A stretch of DNA of 64,000 bases, from positions 303,072 through 367,071 of the forward strand of contig DBBV01000018.1 of the NCBI GenBank assembly GCA_002292375.1, written 5' to 3'. A model generated the notes under the pieces. That model was given only the letters and a program-made list of their open reading frames with translations, did not search any database and had not been told where the DNA came from. Shown one piece after another: positions 15,244 through 23,085 of this stretch. Both the position numbers and the translations under genes were made by a program. Position 1 is the stretch's first letter. Every line of letters begins with the position of its first letter. Origin of the DNA: Methylococcaceae bacterium UBA975 (GTDB lineage Bacteria; Pseudomonadota; Gammaproteobacteria; Methylococcales; Cycloclasticaceae).

Positions 15244-16080
15244 TTACAATTGTTTAACCGCGACTAAGGGAATATCCAGCTGATTGGCCCAATCGACCCA
15301 TGCTGTGGCCGGTTGCTGTTTAAGCTTTTCAGCTAAAGTCTCATGGGTTAAATTATCAAGCTTTAATTGCTTCATTAAGTTTGCTTTAAAATGCGGCTCA
15401 ATCGCTGCAATTGCCACCCATTCTGTCGCTGTTTTATACAAGGAATACTCAGGCAGCCGCCCACCTAGCATAGCGCCCTCACCTGTTAAACCATATTTAA
15501 TCGGTTGCGCCATATAATCAGCCGCTGTCGATAAAGCGATTAATTTTTTTTGCCCTGTATGTCCCGCTTTAGTGGCCATCAACATGGCCAAACCTTCAAA
15601 AGCAGCTTGTTCGGCACCGACTAAATCAGCAACCAAGGTTTTTGGCATATGCCCGTCGGTTAATAAACCCAAAGAGGCTTGGTAGGTTAAATCGTGTCCG
15701 GCATGCTCTTGATTAGGCGCTGGGTAGCCAACAATAGCCAAATGATTTAACGACGGGAATTTAGCGTGCAATACATCCCAACCTAAACCCAACCTGTCCA
15801 TGGCTGCTGGACGCTGAGCAGTCAACAATAAATCAGCCGTTTCAAGCAATAAACTAAGTGCTTCTTGGCCTTTCTCGGTCTTTAAATCGATACACTGCAC
15901 CTGTTGACCTGCATTAATCTGCTGCGCCCATTCAGGACAATACAGTTTAAAGGGGTCCCCTTGCGGTGGCTCGACTTTAATCACGCTGGCACCTAAATCA
16001 GCAAACCGTTTGGCCGCTAGAGGCCCGGGGAGGTTTAAAGCCAAGGTCACTATTTTTATATTTTCTAATGGTTTAGACAT
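15244..16080 (-). CDS. Short CaiB/BaiF (family III) CoA-transferase-like protein
   Basis: A 278-residue member of the family III CoA-transferase/acyl-CoA racemase fold, clearly shorter than the usual 360-400 residues. The N-terminal half is well preserved: LPGPLAAKRFADLGASVIKVEPPQGDPF, then RPAAMDRLGLGWDVL and EHAGHDLTYQASLGLL with the family Asp. The C-terminal region is reduced to a short tail ending AIAAIEPHFKANLMKQL and a final helix. Stop and start look genuine and no frameshift is evident. Family members transfer CoA between acids or racemise 2-methylacyl-CoAs. Racemisation would suit methyl-branched substrates, but activity is uncertain because of the missing part. Confidence 0.75.
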   Translation of the reverse strand: MSKPLENIKIVTLALNLPGPLAAKRFADLGASVIKVEPPQGDPFKLYCPEWAQQINAGQQVQCIDLKTEKGQEALSLLLETADLLLTAQRPAAMDRLGLGWDVLHAKFPSLNHLAIVGYPAPNQEHAGHDLTYQASLGLLTDGHMPKTLVADLVGAEQAAFEGLAMLMATKAGHTGQKKLIALSTAADYMAQPIKYGLTGEGAMLGGRLPEYSLYKTATEWVAIAAIEPHFKANLMKQLKLDNLTHETLAEKLKQQPATAWVDWANQLDIPLVAVKQL

Positions 16081-16128
16081 AGCGTTTATTATTTTGCCAA
16101 TAAAGGGTAGTTAAAAAGCTTGATTGAA

Positions 16129-16146
16129 TTCTAACATTTGTTAGAA
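16129..16146. promoter_or_regulatory. Operator-like palindrome TTCTAACA-TT-TGTTAGAA
   Basis: Perfect 8-base arms around TT, the longest copy of the recurrent palindrome. It lies midway between the CaiB-like gene (start 16080) and the SDR gene (start 16183), so a bound repressor could control both. Confidence 0.7.
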
Positions 16147-16182
16147 TAAAAATTCAATCCATTTATTAAAAAGAAGCTTAAC

Positions 16183-17046
16183 ATGCAAAAAAAACAACAT
16201 TACGGTTTTTCAAACGACGAGTTATTAACAATACCAACCGTTTATGCCACCGGTTTATTTAACAATAAAACCGTGTTAATAAGCGGCGCGGGTAGCGGTA
16301 TCGGTAAAGCTAATGCTGTTTTATTTGCACGTTTGGGCGCTAATATTGTCCTGTGTGGGCGCACTATTGAAAAACTCAAGGCCACTGAGGCGCTTATCTC
16401 TCAGTTTAGCGGTAAGCATTTATCAGTTGCCATGACTATCCGTGACCCACAACAAGTGTCTGACCTGATGGATAAGGTTTGGGCTACTTATGGTCAGTTG
16501 GATGTATTAATCAATAATGGTGGAGGACAGTACCCGCAACAAGCCATTGATTTTTCTGTTAAAGGTTGGAATGCAGTTATTGATACCAATTTAAATGGTA
16601 GCTGGTACATGATGCAGCAAGCGGCAAAACGCTGGATCGAGCATAAACAAGAAGGCAATATCGTTAATATAGTCGCTAACTTTATGAAAGGCATGCCCGG
16701 CATTGCGCATACGTGTGCAGCCAGAGCCGCGGTCACCTACTTAAGTAAAACCCTCTCGGTCGAATGGGCTCCACACAATATTCGTGTTAACTGTGTATCA
16801 CCAGGCTGTGTTGAAACAGAGGGCTTCGAAGTATACCCAGACGAGGGACGCGAATCCTTTTCACGTTCTAACCCGATGCTGCGTGTTGGCGATGCACACG
16901 ATATAGCAGAAGGCTGTGTTTATGTTGCTGCTCCATCCGGTAAGTTTATTACCGGTGAAATGCTAAATATTGATGGCGGGCAACAGCAATGGGGTGAGGC
17001 CTGGCCGGCTGGCAAACCTGATTACTTTAAAATTAAAGGCGAATAA
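16183..17046 (+). CDS. SDR lacking YxxxK (enoyl/dienoyl-CoA reductase-like)
   Basis: A 287-residue short-chain dehydrogenase. The cofactor motif GAGSGIGKANA lies near residues 36-46, with INNGGGQYP (NNAG position) and CVSPGCVETEGFE downstream. The catalytic Tyr and Lys are replaced: the segment reads T177-CAA-R181, and the Ser position is Asn166. This matches the peroxisomal trans-2-enoyl-CoA/2,4-dienoyl-CoA reductase-like branch rather than hydroxyacyl dehydrogenases. It is paralogous to the proteins at 17099 and 62038. It is a single gene under the palindrome at 16129 and ends at an inverted repeat. Confidence 0.8.
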   Translation: MQKKQHYGFSNDELLTIPTVYATGLFNNKTVLISGAGSGIGKANAVLFARLGANIVLCGRTIEKLKATEALISQFSGKHLSVAMTIRDPQQVSDLMDKVWATYGQLDVLINNGGGQYPQQAIDFSVKGWNAVIDTNLNGSWYMMQQAAKRWIEHKQEGNIVNIVANFMKGMPGIAHTCAARAAVTYLSKTLSVEWAPHNIRVNCVSPGCVETEGFEVYPDEGRESFSRSNPMLRVGDAHDIAEGCVYVAAPSGKFITGEMLNIDGGQQQWGEAWPAGKPDYFKIKGE

Positions 17047-17057
17047 ACCGTCTATTG

Positions 17058-17092
17058 CTAAACGAGTTAACCAAGTCGGTTAACTCGTTTAG
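17058..17092. terminator. Perfect 15-base hairpin between converging SDR genes
   Basis: CTAAACGAGTTAACC, loop AAGTC, GGTTAACTCGTTTAG. There is no strong T tract, so termination would be weak or factor-assisted, but the perfect arms and position between two converging genes suggest a bidirectional terminator. Confidence 0.7.
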
Positions 17093-17098
17093 TTACAG

Positions 17099-17962
17099 TT
17101 ACTTAAATAACTCTGGCTCAACCTCACGATGAAAGCCCTTATACGGTTTTAAATTATCCGCCTTTTTTAACGGGTAAATAGCCGTATTGCCTTGCGACGC
17201 TGCACCATCAACTCGAATAACCGTTCCACTGATATAGCTCGCTGCATCACTCAATAAAAAACATAAGGTAGAACTGATTTCAGCTTCATTACCTAAACGG
17301 CCTAAAGGCACCGCTTTTTTTAATGATTTCAGCACCACTTTAAAGTCATCGGGGTAAGTATCCATGCCACTTGAGGCAATCCAACCCGGCGCAACAGCAT
17401 TAACGCGTACGCCCGCATGTCCCCATTCATAGGCAGCTGTTTGGGTAAAATTTGCCATACCTGCACGTGCCGCACCCGAATGGCCCATACCTGGCATCCC
17501 TCCCCACATATCGGCAACGATATTAACAATCGAACCACCATTTTTAGACATGGATTGATTAAAGACTTCTCGAGCCATTAAAAAACCACCCGTTAAATTG
17601 GTGCTTATAACCGCATCCCAACCATTTTTACTGATTTTTGATAACGGTGCAGGAAATTGACCGCCCGCATTATTGACCAAGCCATCAATCTGTCCATATT
17701 GATCAATAATTTTATCGACAAGGTCTTTTACGTCGACTTCTTGCCTGATATCGCAACAAAAAAACGCCGCCTGCCCACCATCCGCTAGGATTTCATCTTT
17801 AACTGTTTGTAACTTTTCTTTATTACGACCAATTAAAAAAACATTCGCCCCTAACGATGCTAGTTCATGAGCTGTGCAGCGGCCTATGCCACTACCACCA
17901 CCGGTCACAATAATATTTCGATTATTAAATGACCCTGCTTGCAATATAGATTGATAACTCAC
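17099..17962 (-). CDS. SDR lacking YxxxK (enoyl/dienoyl-CoA reductase-like)
   Basis: A 287-residue SDR starting at GTG after GAGG. It has TGGGSGIGRCTAHELASLGA near residue 20 and LVNNAGGQFPAPL near 95. The usual Tyr-x3-Lys reads S162-GAA-R166 and the catalytic Ser position is Asp151. The HSGAARAGM segment is the one found in the peroxisomal trans-2-enoyl-CoA reductase family. It is the last gene of the operon with ligase, thiolase, 3-hydroxyacyl-CoA dehydrogenase and hydratase, which points to an auxiliary reduction of an unsaturated acyl-CoA. It closely resembles 62038-62904. Confidence 0.82.
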   Translation of the reverse strand: MSYQSILQAGSFNNRNIIVTGGGSGIGRCTAHELASLGANVFLIGRNKEKLQTVKDEILADGGQAAFFCCDIRQEVDVKDLVDKIIDQYGQIDGLVNNAGGQFPAPLSKISKNGWDAVISTNLTGGFLMAREVFNQSMSKNGGSIVNIVADMWGGMPGMGHSGAARAGMANFTQTAAYEWGHAGVRVNAVAPGWIASSGMDTYPDDFKVVLKSLKKAVPLGRLGNEAEISSTLCFLLSDAASYISGTVIRVDGAASQGNTAIYPLKKADNLKPYKGFHREVEPELFK

Positions 17963-17978
17963 TATTTTAACCTCGAGC

Positions 17979-18734
17979 TTATTTATTAACGAAGGCGTCC
18001 ATTAAACGCTTGGCATCATCGGTATCAAATAAGGGGAAGAAAGCTTCTCTTTCAAATGCCAAACCTTGTTCTAAGGTGGTTAGCACCGCTTTATTGACAC
18101 ACTGCTTACCTGCACGAACCGAATGCGACGCTCTTGCAGCAAGCTGTTTAGCAAAACCAATCGCTTCATTTTCAATATCAGCGGCAGGCACGACACGGCT
18201 AACAATGCCGCGTTGTAACGCTTCTTCTGCGAGTAATGGGCGTGCATTCATCACCATCTCCATTGCCAGTGACTTGCCAAGTGCAGCCACTATTCGCTGG
18301 GTACCACCGGCACCGGGAATGACGCCGAGGTTAACTTCAGGTAAGGCAAATTTAGTCCCTTCTGCAGCCATTAGAACGTCACACTGTAAAGCAAGTTCAA
18401 AACCGCCACCTAAAGCCATTCCTGACGCTGCACAAATAGTTGGTTTGCTAAATTCTGAGATAGCACGCCAGCCGGTCACGCTATCAATCATCGCAGACAT
18501 CTCAGCGCCTGATTTACCGAGCATTTCAACAATATCCGCACCTGCAGCAAAGGCCTTATCAGACCCTGTAATAACGACTGCAGCAATGGCATCGTCTTGT
18601 TCAAACTCGGCTAAAACTTTACCCAATTCGCCTAACAGTTGGCTATTGAGTGCATTGTATTGGCGTGGGCGATTAAGCCGTATTAAAGCAACACCATCCG
18701 CTGGGTTTTCAATAATTAGGGTTTCTAATGTCAT
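17979..18734 (-). CDS. Enoyl-CoA hydratase (possible BadK role)
   Basis: A 251-residue crotonase with all canonical hydratase features: KAFAAGADIVEM, ALGGGFELALQCD, LPEVNLGVIPGAGGTQR (first catalytic Glu) and KSLAMEMVMNA (second Glu). I start it at ATG 18734, which follows GGAG; the longer frame would need TTG. It sits 12 bases after the SDR-type 3-hydroxyacyl-CoA dehydrogenase gene, in a full beta-oxidation operon. It could hydrate straight-chain 2-enoyl-CoAs or cyclohex-1-ene-1-carboxyl-CoA (BadK). Sequence alone does not decide which. Confidence 0.85.
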   Translation of the reverse strand: MTLETLIIENPADGVALIRLNRPRQYNALNSQLLGELGKVLAEFEQDDAIAAVVITGSDKAFAAGADIVEMLGKSGAEMSAMIDSVTGWRAISEFSKPTICAASGMALGGGFELALQCDVLMAAEGTKFALPEVNLGVIPGAGGTQRIVAALGKSLAMEMVMNARPLLAEEALQRGIVSRVVPAADIENEAIGFAKQLAARASHSVRAGKQCVNKAVLTTLEQGLAFEREAFFPLFDTDDAKRLMDAFVNK

Positions 18735-18746
18735 CGTGATCTCCAA

Positions 18747-19517
18747 TTACCGAGCGGCCATACGAATTGCGCCATCAAGTCGAATAACTTCACCATTAAG
18801 CATGACGTTTTCGATGATATGACTGGCTAAAAATGCATATTCTTCCGGCTTGCCCAAACGTGATGGGAAGGGAACTTGCTGACCTAATGATTCACGTGCT
18901 GCATCAGGTAAACCAGCTAACATCGGTGTTTCAAAAATGCCGGGGGCAATTGTACACACGCGAATACCGTGACTGGCCAACTCACGCGCGATAGGTAACA
19001 TCATGCCGGTAACACCCGCTTTAGAAGCGGTATAACTGGCTTGGCCGATTTGCCCATCAAAGGCTGCAACAGAGGCCGTATTAATCATCACCCCACGTTC
19101 ACCGTCCACGCCCGGCTCATTTTCAGTCATTGCTTGTGCAGCTAGGCGCATCACATTAAAGGTACCAATAAGATTGATTTTAATACCGCGTTCAAATAAC
19201 TCTAACGGGTGCGGGTTACCGTCTCTATCGAGTACTTTACCGATAACAGCAATACCTGCCGCATTAATAACGCCATGCACGCCACCAAAGGTCGTTTTTG
19301 CTAACTGAATGGCTGCCATTACATCAGCTTCACTCGTTACGTCGGTTTTGATGAAACGGCTGTTAGCTCCCAGCTCAGCCTCTTTAGCCTTACCGGTCTC
19401 TTCATTGATATCAAGAATAATGACATTTGCCCCCTTCTCTATCAATTTAGTAGCCGTCGCACCACCTAAACCAGAACTACCGCCAGTGACTAAAAATGTA
19501 CTGTTTTCATATTTCAT
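18747..19517 (-). CDS. SDR-type 3-hydroxyacyl-CoA dehydrogenase (HSD17B10-like)
   Basis: A 256-residue classical SDR resembling 3-hydroxyacyl-CoA dehydrogenase type 2. It has VTGGSSGLGGATATKL at the N-terminus, an acidic NAD-selecting residue (IILDINEE), VINAAGIA, and an intact active site (NTASVAAFDGQIGQASYTASKAGV). The end, PFPSRLGKPEEYAFLASHIIENVMLNGEVIRLDGA, is typical of the HSD17B10 group. It oxidises 3-hydroxyacyl-CoA (often 2-methyl-branched) to the 3-keto ester using NAD. It lies between thiolase and hydratase genes, completing a beta-oxidation set. Confidence 0.9.
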   Translation of the reverse strand: MKYENSTFLVTGGSSGLGGATATKLIEKGANVIILDINEETGKAKEAELGANSRFIKTDVTSEADVMAAIQLAKTTFGGVHGVINAAGIAVIGKVLDRDGNPHPLELFERGIKINLIGTFNVMRLAAQAMTENEPGVDGERGVMINTASVAAFDGQIGQASYTASKAGVTGMMLPIARELASHGIRVCTIAPGIFETPMLAGLPDAARESLGQQVPFPSRLGKPEEYAFLASHIIENVMLNGEVIRLDGAIRMAAR

Positions 19518-19534
19518 TTGATTCTCCTAAATCG

Positions 19535-20707
19535 TTAAATTCGTTCAATAATGGTTGCTGTGGCCATACCCAGGCCAATACACATGGTTTGTAGCGCAAA
19601 CTGGCCATCAGTAGCTTCTAAGCCAGCGAGCATTTTAGCCATTAAGCCAGCACCGGTTGCACCTAAAGGGTGCCCGTGGGCAATGGCACCACCCCATGGG
19701 TTAACTTTTTCTATGGCTGGGTTGATTTCTTTCATCCACGCAAGTGATACCGTAGCAAAGGCTTCGTTGATTTCAAACCAATCAATATCGTTGACCGTGA
19801 GACCCGCTTTTTTAAGCGCTAATTTAGTTGCTGCGATAGGACCATCTAATTGCATCACCGGATCACTACCAACAACCACACGGGCACGGAATCGCGCTCT
19901 AGGTTTAAACCCATCGGCAATGGCCACGTGTTTATTAGCAATAAGCACAGCGGCAGCGCCATCAGAAATTTGACTTGCATTGCCGGCAGTGACAACACCA
20001 TCACCATTAGGACGAAAAATTGTTTTTAATGACCCCAGTTTTTCTGTATCAATAACCGCACGTACGCCCTCGTCTGCTGCTAGCGTGATGGCATTACCTT
20101 CTTTATCAATACCCGGCATAGCAACGATCTCTTTGTTGCTGTTTTCATTGATCGCTTTATACGCTTTGGCGTGGCTATCAATCGCAAAAGCATCAACATC
20201 TGCACGACTAATGCCCCATTTTTCTGCCATTAACTCGGCACTGACCCCTTGATGTACTAAAGGGTACTTGCTTAACAGTTCTTCGCCCATCGGACCAAAA
20301 CCAGTATAGGGTGCACCGACGGTCATATCCGTTAACATAGCAACCCGAGTCATATTCTCTACGCCACAGGCAATCACATAATCAGAATCACCCGCATCGA
20401 CCACTTGCGAGGCAAAATGCACCGCTTGCTGGCCAGAACCACAGAAACGATTTAAGGTGACGCCCGCCGTTTCAATAGGAAATCCCGCCAACAATGTGGA
20501 TTGACGTGCCACATCGGCAGCCTGCTCACCAATTTGCGTGACCGAGCCCGCGATAACGTCTTCAACTTTTGATTTATCGATACCTGATCTATCGACTAAG
20601 GCCTCGAGTGCATTGGCCAATAATTTGTTTGAGGGTGTTTCACGGTATGCCCCGTTGTATTTACCAAAAGGGGTTCTAATAGCTTCTAATATGACTGCAT
20701 CTTTCAT
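19535..20707 (-). CDS. Acetyl-CoA acetyltransferase (thiolase)
   Basis: A 390-residue thiolase. The acyl-accepting Cys is in LNRFCGSGQQAVHFA (near residue 87), the His in NPWGGAIAHGHPLGATGAGL and the second Cys in LQTMCIGLGMATATI. Length and motifs match degradative/biosynthetic thiolase I-type enzymes. It cleaves 3-ketoacyl-CoA to acetyl-CoA and a shortened acyl-CoA. It is second in the 22386-17099 operon, after the acyl-CoA ligase. Confidence 0.92.
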   Translation of the reverse strand: MKDAVILEAIRTPFGKYNGAYRETPSNKLLANALEALVDRSGIDKSKVEDVIAGSVTQIGEQAADVARQSTLLAGFPIETAGVTLNRFCGSGQQAVHFASQVVDAGDSDYVIACGVENMTRVAMLTDMTVGAPYTGFGPMGEELLSKYPLVHQGVSAELMAEKWGISRADVDAFAIDSHAKAYKAINENSNKEIVAMPGIDKEGNAITLAADEGVRAVIDTEKLGSLKTIFRPNGDGVVTAGNASQISDGAAAVLIANKHVAIADGFKPRARFRARVVVGSDPVMQLDGPIAATKLALKKAGLTVNDIDWFEINEAFATVSLAWMKEINPAIEKVNPWGGAIAHGHPLGATGAGLMAKMLAGLEATDGQFALQTMCIGLGMATATIIERI

Positions 20708-20763
20708 GATCTTTCCTTCAATATTATTTAATTTAATTCAATCGGCTAGCTGGGGCTAACAAC

Positions 20764-22386
20764 TTAATCCCAACGCCAATCTTTATACATTTCACGTAAC
20801 TTGAGTTTCATAAACTTACCGGTCGAGGTCTTTGGTATTTCATCTATCGTTTCGACGGCGTCAGGCAACCAAATTTTGTTGAACTTACCCGCTAAGAATT
20901 GATGAATATCGTCCTTATCGAGTGTTTTACCTTCTTTGACGACAATGGCTGCCAGTGGTCGTTCATCCCATTTCGGGTGGGGTACGGCAATAACAGCGGC
21001 CTCAATCACGTCAGGATGGCCCATAATGGCATTTTCAAGGTCGACAGAACTAATCCATTCGCCACCCGATTTAACTAAATCCTTGGTGCGGTCGGTGAGT
21101 TTGACATAACCGTAACGATCAATATTACAAACATCACCTGTTTTCAACCAACCATCATCACTGAACTTATCGTCGGCACCTTCGTTTTTATGGTAGGCGC
21201 CGGTGACCCACGGCCCTCTTAACTCAGCATCGCCTTGAGCAACCCCATCCCATGGCTGCACCACACCCTCGTCGTTAACAATCCTGACTTCAACAAAGGG
21301 TAAAGGGACACCTTGCTTTATTCGATACTTATACTGTGCGTCTTTATCCAACCCCGCTAAACTATTTTGTATGCCGCCGAGTGTGGCTAACGGTGAGGTC
21401 TCCGTCATTCCCCAGGCTTGAATAATTTTCATATCAAAGGCATCAAAGGCACGGAACAATGACTCTGGTACCGCTGAGCCGCCGACTGCCATGCGCATGT
21501 TTGCGGCTGTTTTCCAACGGTTAGGTTGTGCCTCTCTGGCTTGCTTGATCGCCATCCAAATAGTTGGAACCCCTGCGCTCAAGGTCACTTGTTCCGCTTC
21601 ATATAAATCGAGCAAGCTTTCGGCGTCCAAATGAGGGCCAGGGAATACTTGCTTAGCGCCCACCATAACTGAGGTATACGGTAAGCCCCAAGCATTGGCA
21701 TGAAACATAGGCACAACGGGCGTAACCACATCATGTTGGCTAATTGCTAAGGTGTCTTGCATGGCCTCTGCAAAACAATGCAATACCGTAGAGCGATGGC
21801 TGTACACAACCCCTTTTGGTCGACCTGTTGTACCGGAGGTATAACACATGCCTGCGGGGGCATTTTCGTCAATCATTGGGTAGTCAAAATCACCATCCCC
21901 TGAGGCCAGAAAATCTTCATAATTAATATACTCATCGCTGACCGCAGCACCACTGAGCGGGACCACAATGACTTTTGAAAAGTTAACATCCGCCTTAAAT
22001 TGCTCATATAACGGCAATAAAACATCATCCACAATAAGGATTTTATCCTCGGCATGGTTAGCGATATAGGCAATATCTTCAGGTGACAACCTTAAGTTAA
22101 GTGTATGAATAACACCCCCCATCACGGGTATACCCATATACGCTTCTAAATGTGCATAGTGATTCCACATAAGCGTGGCGACGCACTCGCCTTGGTTGAT
22201 GCCAGCTTTAGTTAATGCTGATGCTAGCCGCTTGGCTCGTTGATGGACCTGCCCATAGTTGCTGCGGTGTAAACTTTTATCCGGCATACGTGAAACTATT
22301 TCCACGTCCGGGAAAAATTGGCCTAACCGTTCCAACATGGTTGGCAAGGTTAACTGAAAATTCATCATGGTGCTTTTTATAGACAT
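20764..22386 (-). CDS. Medium/long-chain acyl-CoA ligase (AlkK-like)
   Basis: A 540-residue AMP-forming ligase with P-loop CYTSGTTGRPKGVVYSH (near residue 190), an AWGMTETSP adenylate motif and the C-terminal hinge DRTKDLVKSGGEWISSVDLE and KTSTGKFMK lysine. The N-terminus (NHYAHLEAYMGIPVMGGVIHTLNLRL) is characteristic of the AlkK/medium-chain group. The ATG follows GGGAG. It leads a beta-oxidation operon and is divergent from the TetR gene at 22450, with an operator-like palindrome in the 63-base gap. Likely substrates are medium-chain or ring-bearing alkanoic acids. Confidence 0.88.
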   Translation of the reverse strand: MSIKSTMMNFQLTLPTMLERLGQFFPDVEIVSRMPDKSLHRSNYGQVHQRAKRLASALTKAGINQGECVATLMWNHYAHLEAYMGIPVMGGVIHTLNLRLSPEDIAYIANHAEDKILIVDDVLLPLYEQFKADVNFSKVIVVPLSGAAVSDEYINYEDFLASGDGDFDYPMIDENAPAGMCYTSGTTGRPKGVVYSHRSTVLHCFAEAMQDTLAISQHDVVTPVVPMFHANAWGLPYTSVMVGAKQVFPGPHLDAESLLDLYEAEQVTLSAGVPTIWMAIKQAREAQPNRWKTAANMRMAVGGSAVPESLFRAFDAFDMKIIQAWGMTETSPLATLGGIQNSLAGLDKDAQYKYRIKQGVPLPFVEVRIVNDEGVVQPWDGVAQGDAELRGPWVTGAYHKNEGADDKFSDDGWLKTGDVCNIDRYGYVKLTDRTKDLVKSGGEWISSVDLENAIMGHPDVIEAAVIAVPHPKWDERPLAAIVVKEGKTLDKDDIHQFLAGKFNKIWLPDAVETIDEIPKTSTGKFMKLKLREMYKDWRWD

Positions 22387-22426
22387 CTTTTCTCCCAGTC
22401 TCTATACTCTAGAAAACAATTACAAA

Positions 22427-22444
22427 ACCAAGCAAGCGCTAGGT
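22427..22444. promoter_or_regulatory. Operator-like palindrome in front of TetR gene
   Basis: ACCAAGCAAGCGCTAGGT forms an interrupted palindrome (ACC-AGC ... GCT-GGT) ending 5 bases before the TetR start and overlapping its AGG ribosome site. Its right part AGCAAGCGCTAGGT is one base off the mycobacterial KstR2 consensus AnCAAGnnCTTGnT as I remember it. It probably mediates autoregulation and control of the divergent ligase operon. Confidence 0.6.
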
Positions 22445-22449
22445 AATAA

Positions 22450-23034
22450 ATGACTATACCCAAACAGACAAATCGACGCAAGGAACTTGTAACAATCGCT
22501 GCAGGTTTATTTAAACAGGAATCCTTTGATAGGACCACTGTTCGTATGTTGGCAAGCGCTACTGGAATAAAATCGGGCAGCCTCTTCCATCACTTTAAAG
22601 ACAAAGAAGAAATCTTAGTGGCTGTGATAGAAGGCGGCCTAGAAACGTCTATCGAAGTGATCAATAAACAAACCGCGGATATTGAACAGGTGGATCAGCG
22701 ACTTTTTGCAGCTATTTATGGTCACCTGATGACCTTACACGGTGAAAATAAAGATGCGCATATTGTGTCGATCATTGAGTGGAAGTCGTTGTCAACCTTA
22801 TCAAAATCTCACCTTATTCGTTTACGCGATGAATATGAAACGATCTGGCAAGGTATTATTGAACAGGCCTTGGAGGCTAAATTGCTAGAAGGAGAAGCGC
22901 ACTTGTTACGTTTATTTGTCCTTGGGTCACTCAACTGGACCATACAATGGTTTAAACCGGAGCAAGGGTTAGACATTGAACAATTAGCCGCAAAATTTTA
23001 TCAATCACTGACGCACCAAGTCATTAATAAATAA
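22450..23034 (+). CDS. TetR-family transcriptional regulator (KstR2-like)
   Basis: A 194-residue TetR protein with its helix-turn-helix near residues 12-50 (LFKQESFDRTTVRMLASATGIKSGSLFHHF). The ligand domain ends in LGSLNWTIQWFKPEQGLDIEQLA, the same pattern as the regulator at 10197 and as KstR2-type regulators of acyl-CoA catabolism. It is divergent from the AlkK-like ligase operon with a palindrome overlapping its own ribosome site, a usual layout for a TetR autorepressor. The ligand is unknown; a CoA ester of this pathway is the natural candidate. Confidence 0.88.
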   Translation: MTIPKQTNRRKELVTIAAGLFKQESFDRTTVRMLASATGIKSGSLFHHFKDKEEILVAVIEGGLETSIEVINKQTADIEQVDQRLFAAIYGHLMTLHGENKDAHIVSIIEWKSLSTLSKSHLIRLRDEYETIWQGIIEQALEAKLLEGEAHLLRLFVLGSLNWTIQWFKPEQGLDIEQLAAKFYQSLTHQVINK

Positions 23035-23046
23035 ATCGATTTAATC

Positions 23047-23077
23047 AAAAAAGGCCTGATAGATTCAGGCCTTTTTT
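23047..23077. terminator. Bidirectional rho-independent terminator
   Basis: A 13-base stem (AAAAAAGGCCTGA / TCAGGCCTTTTTT) with loop TAGAT, between the converging TetR and aldehyde dehydrogenase genes. Confidence 0.93.
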
Positions 23078-23085
23078 ATACAGGG

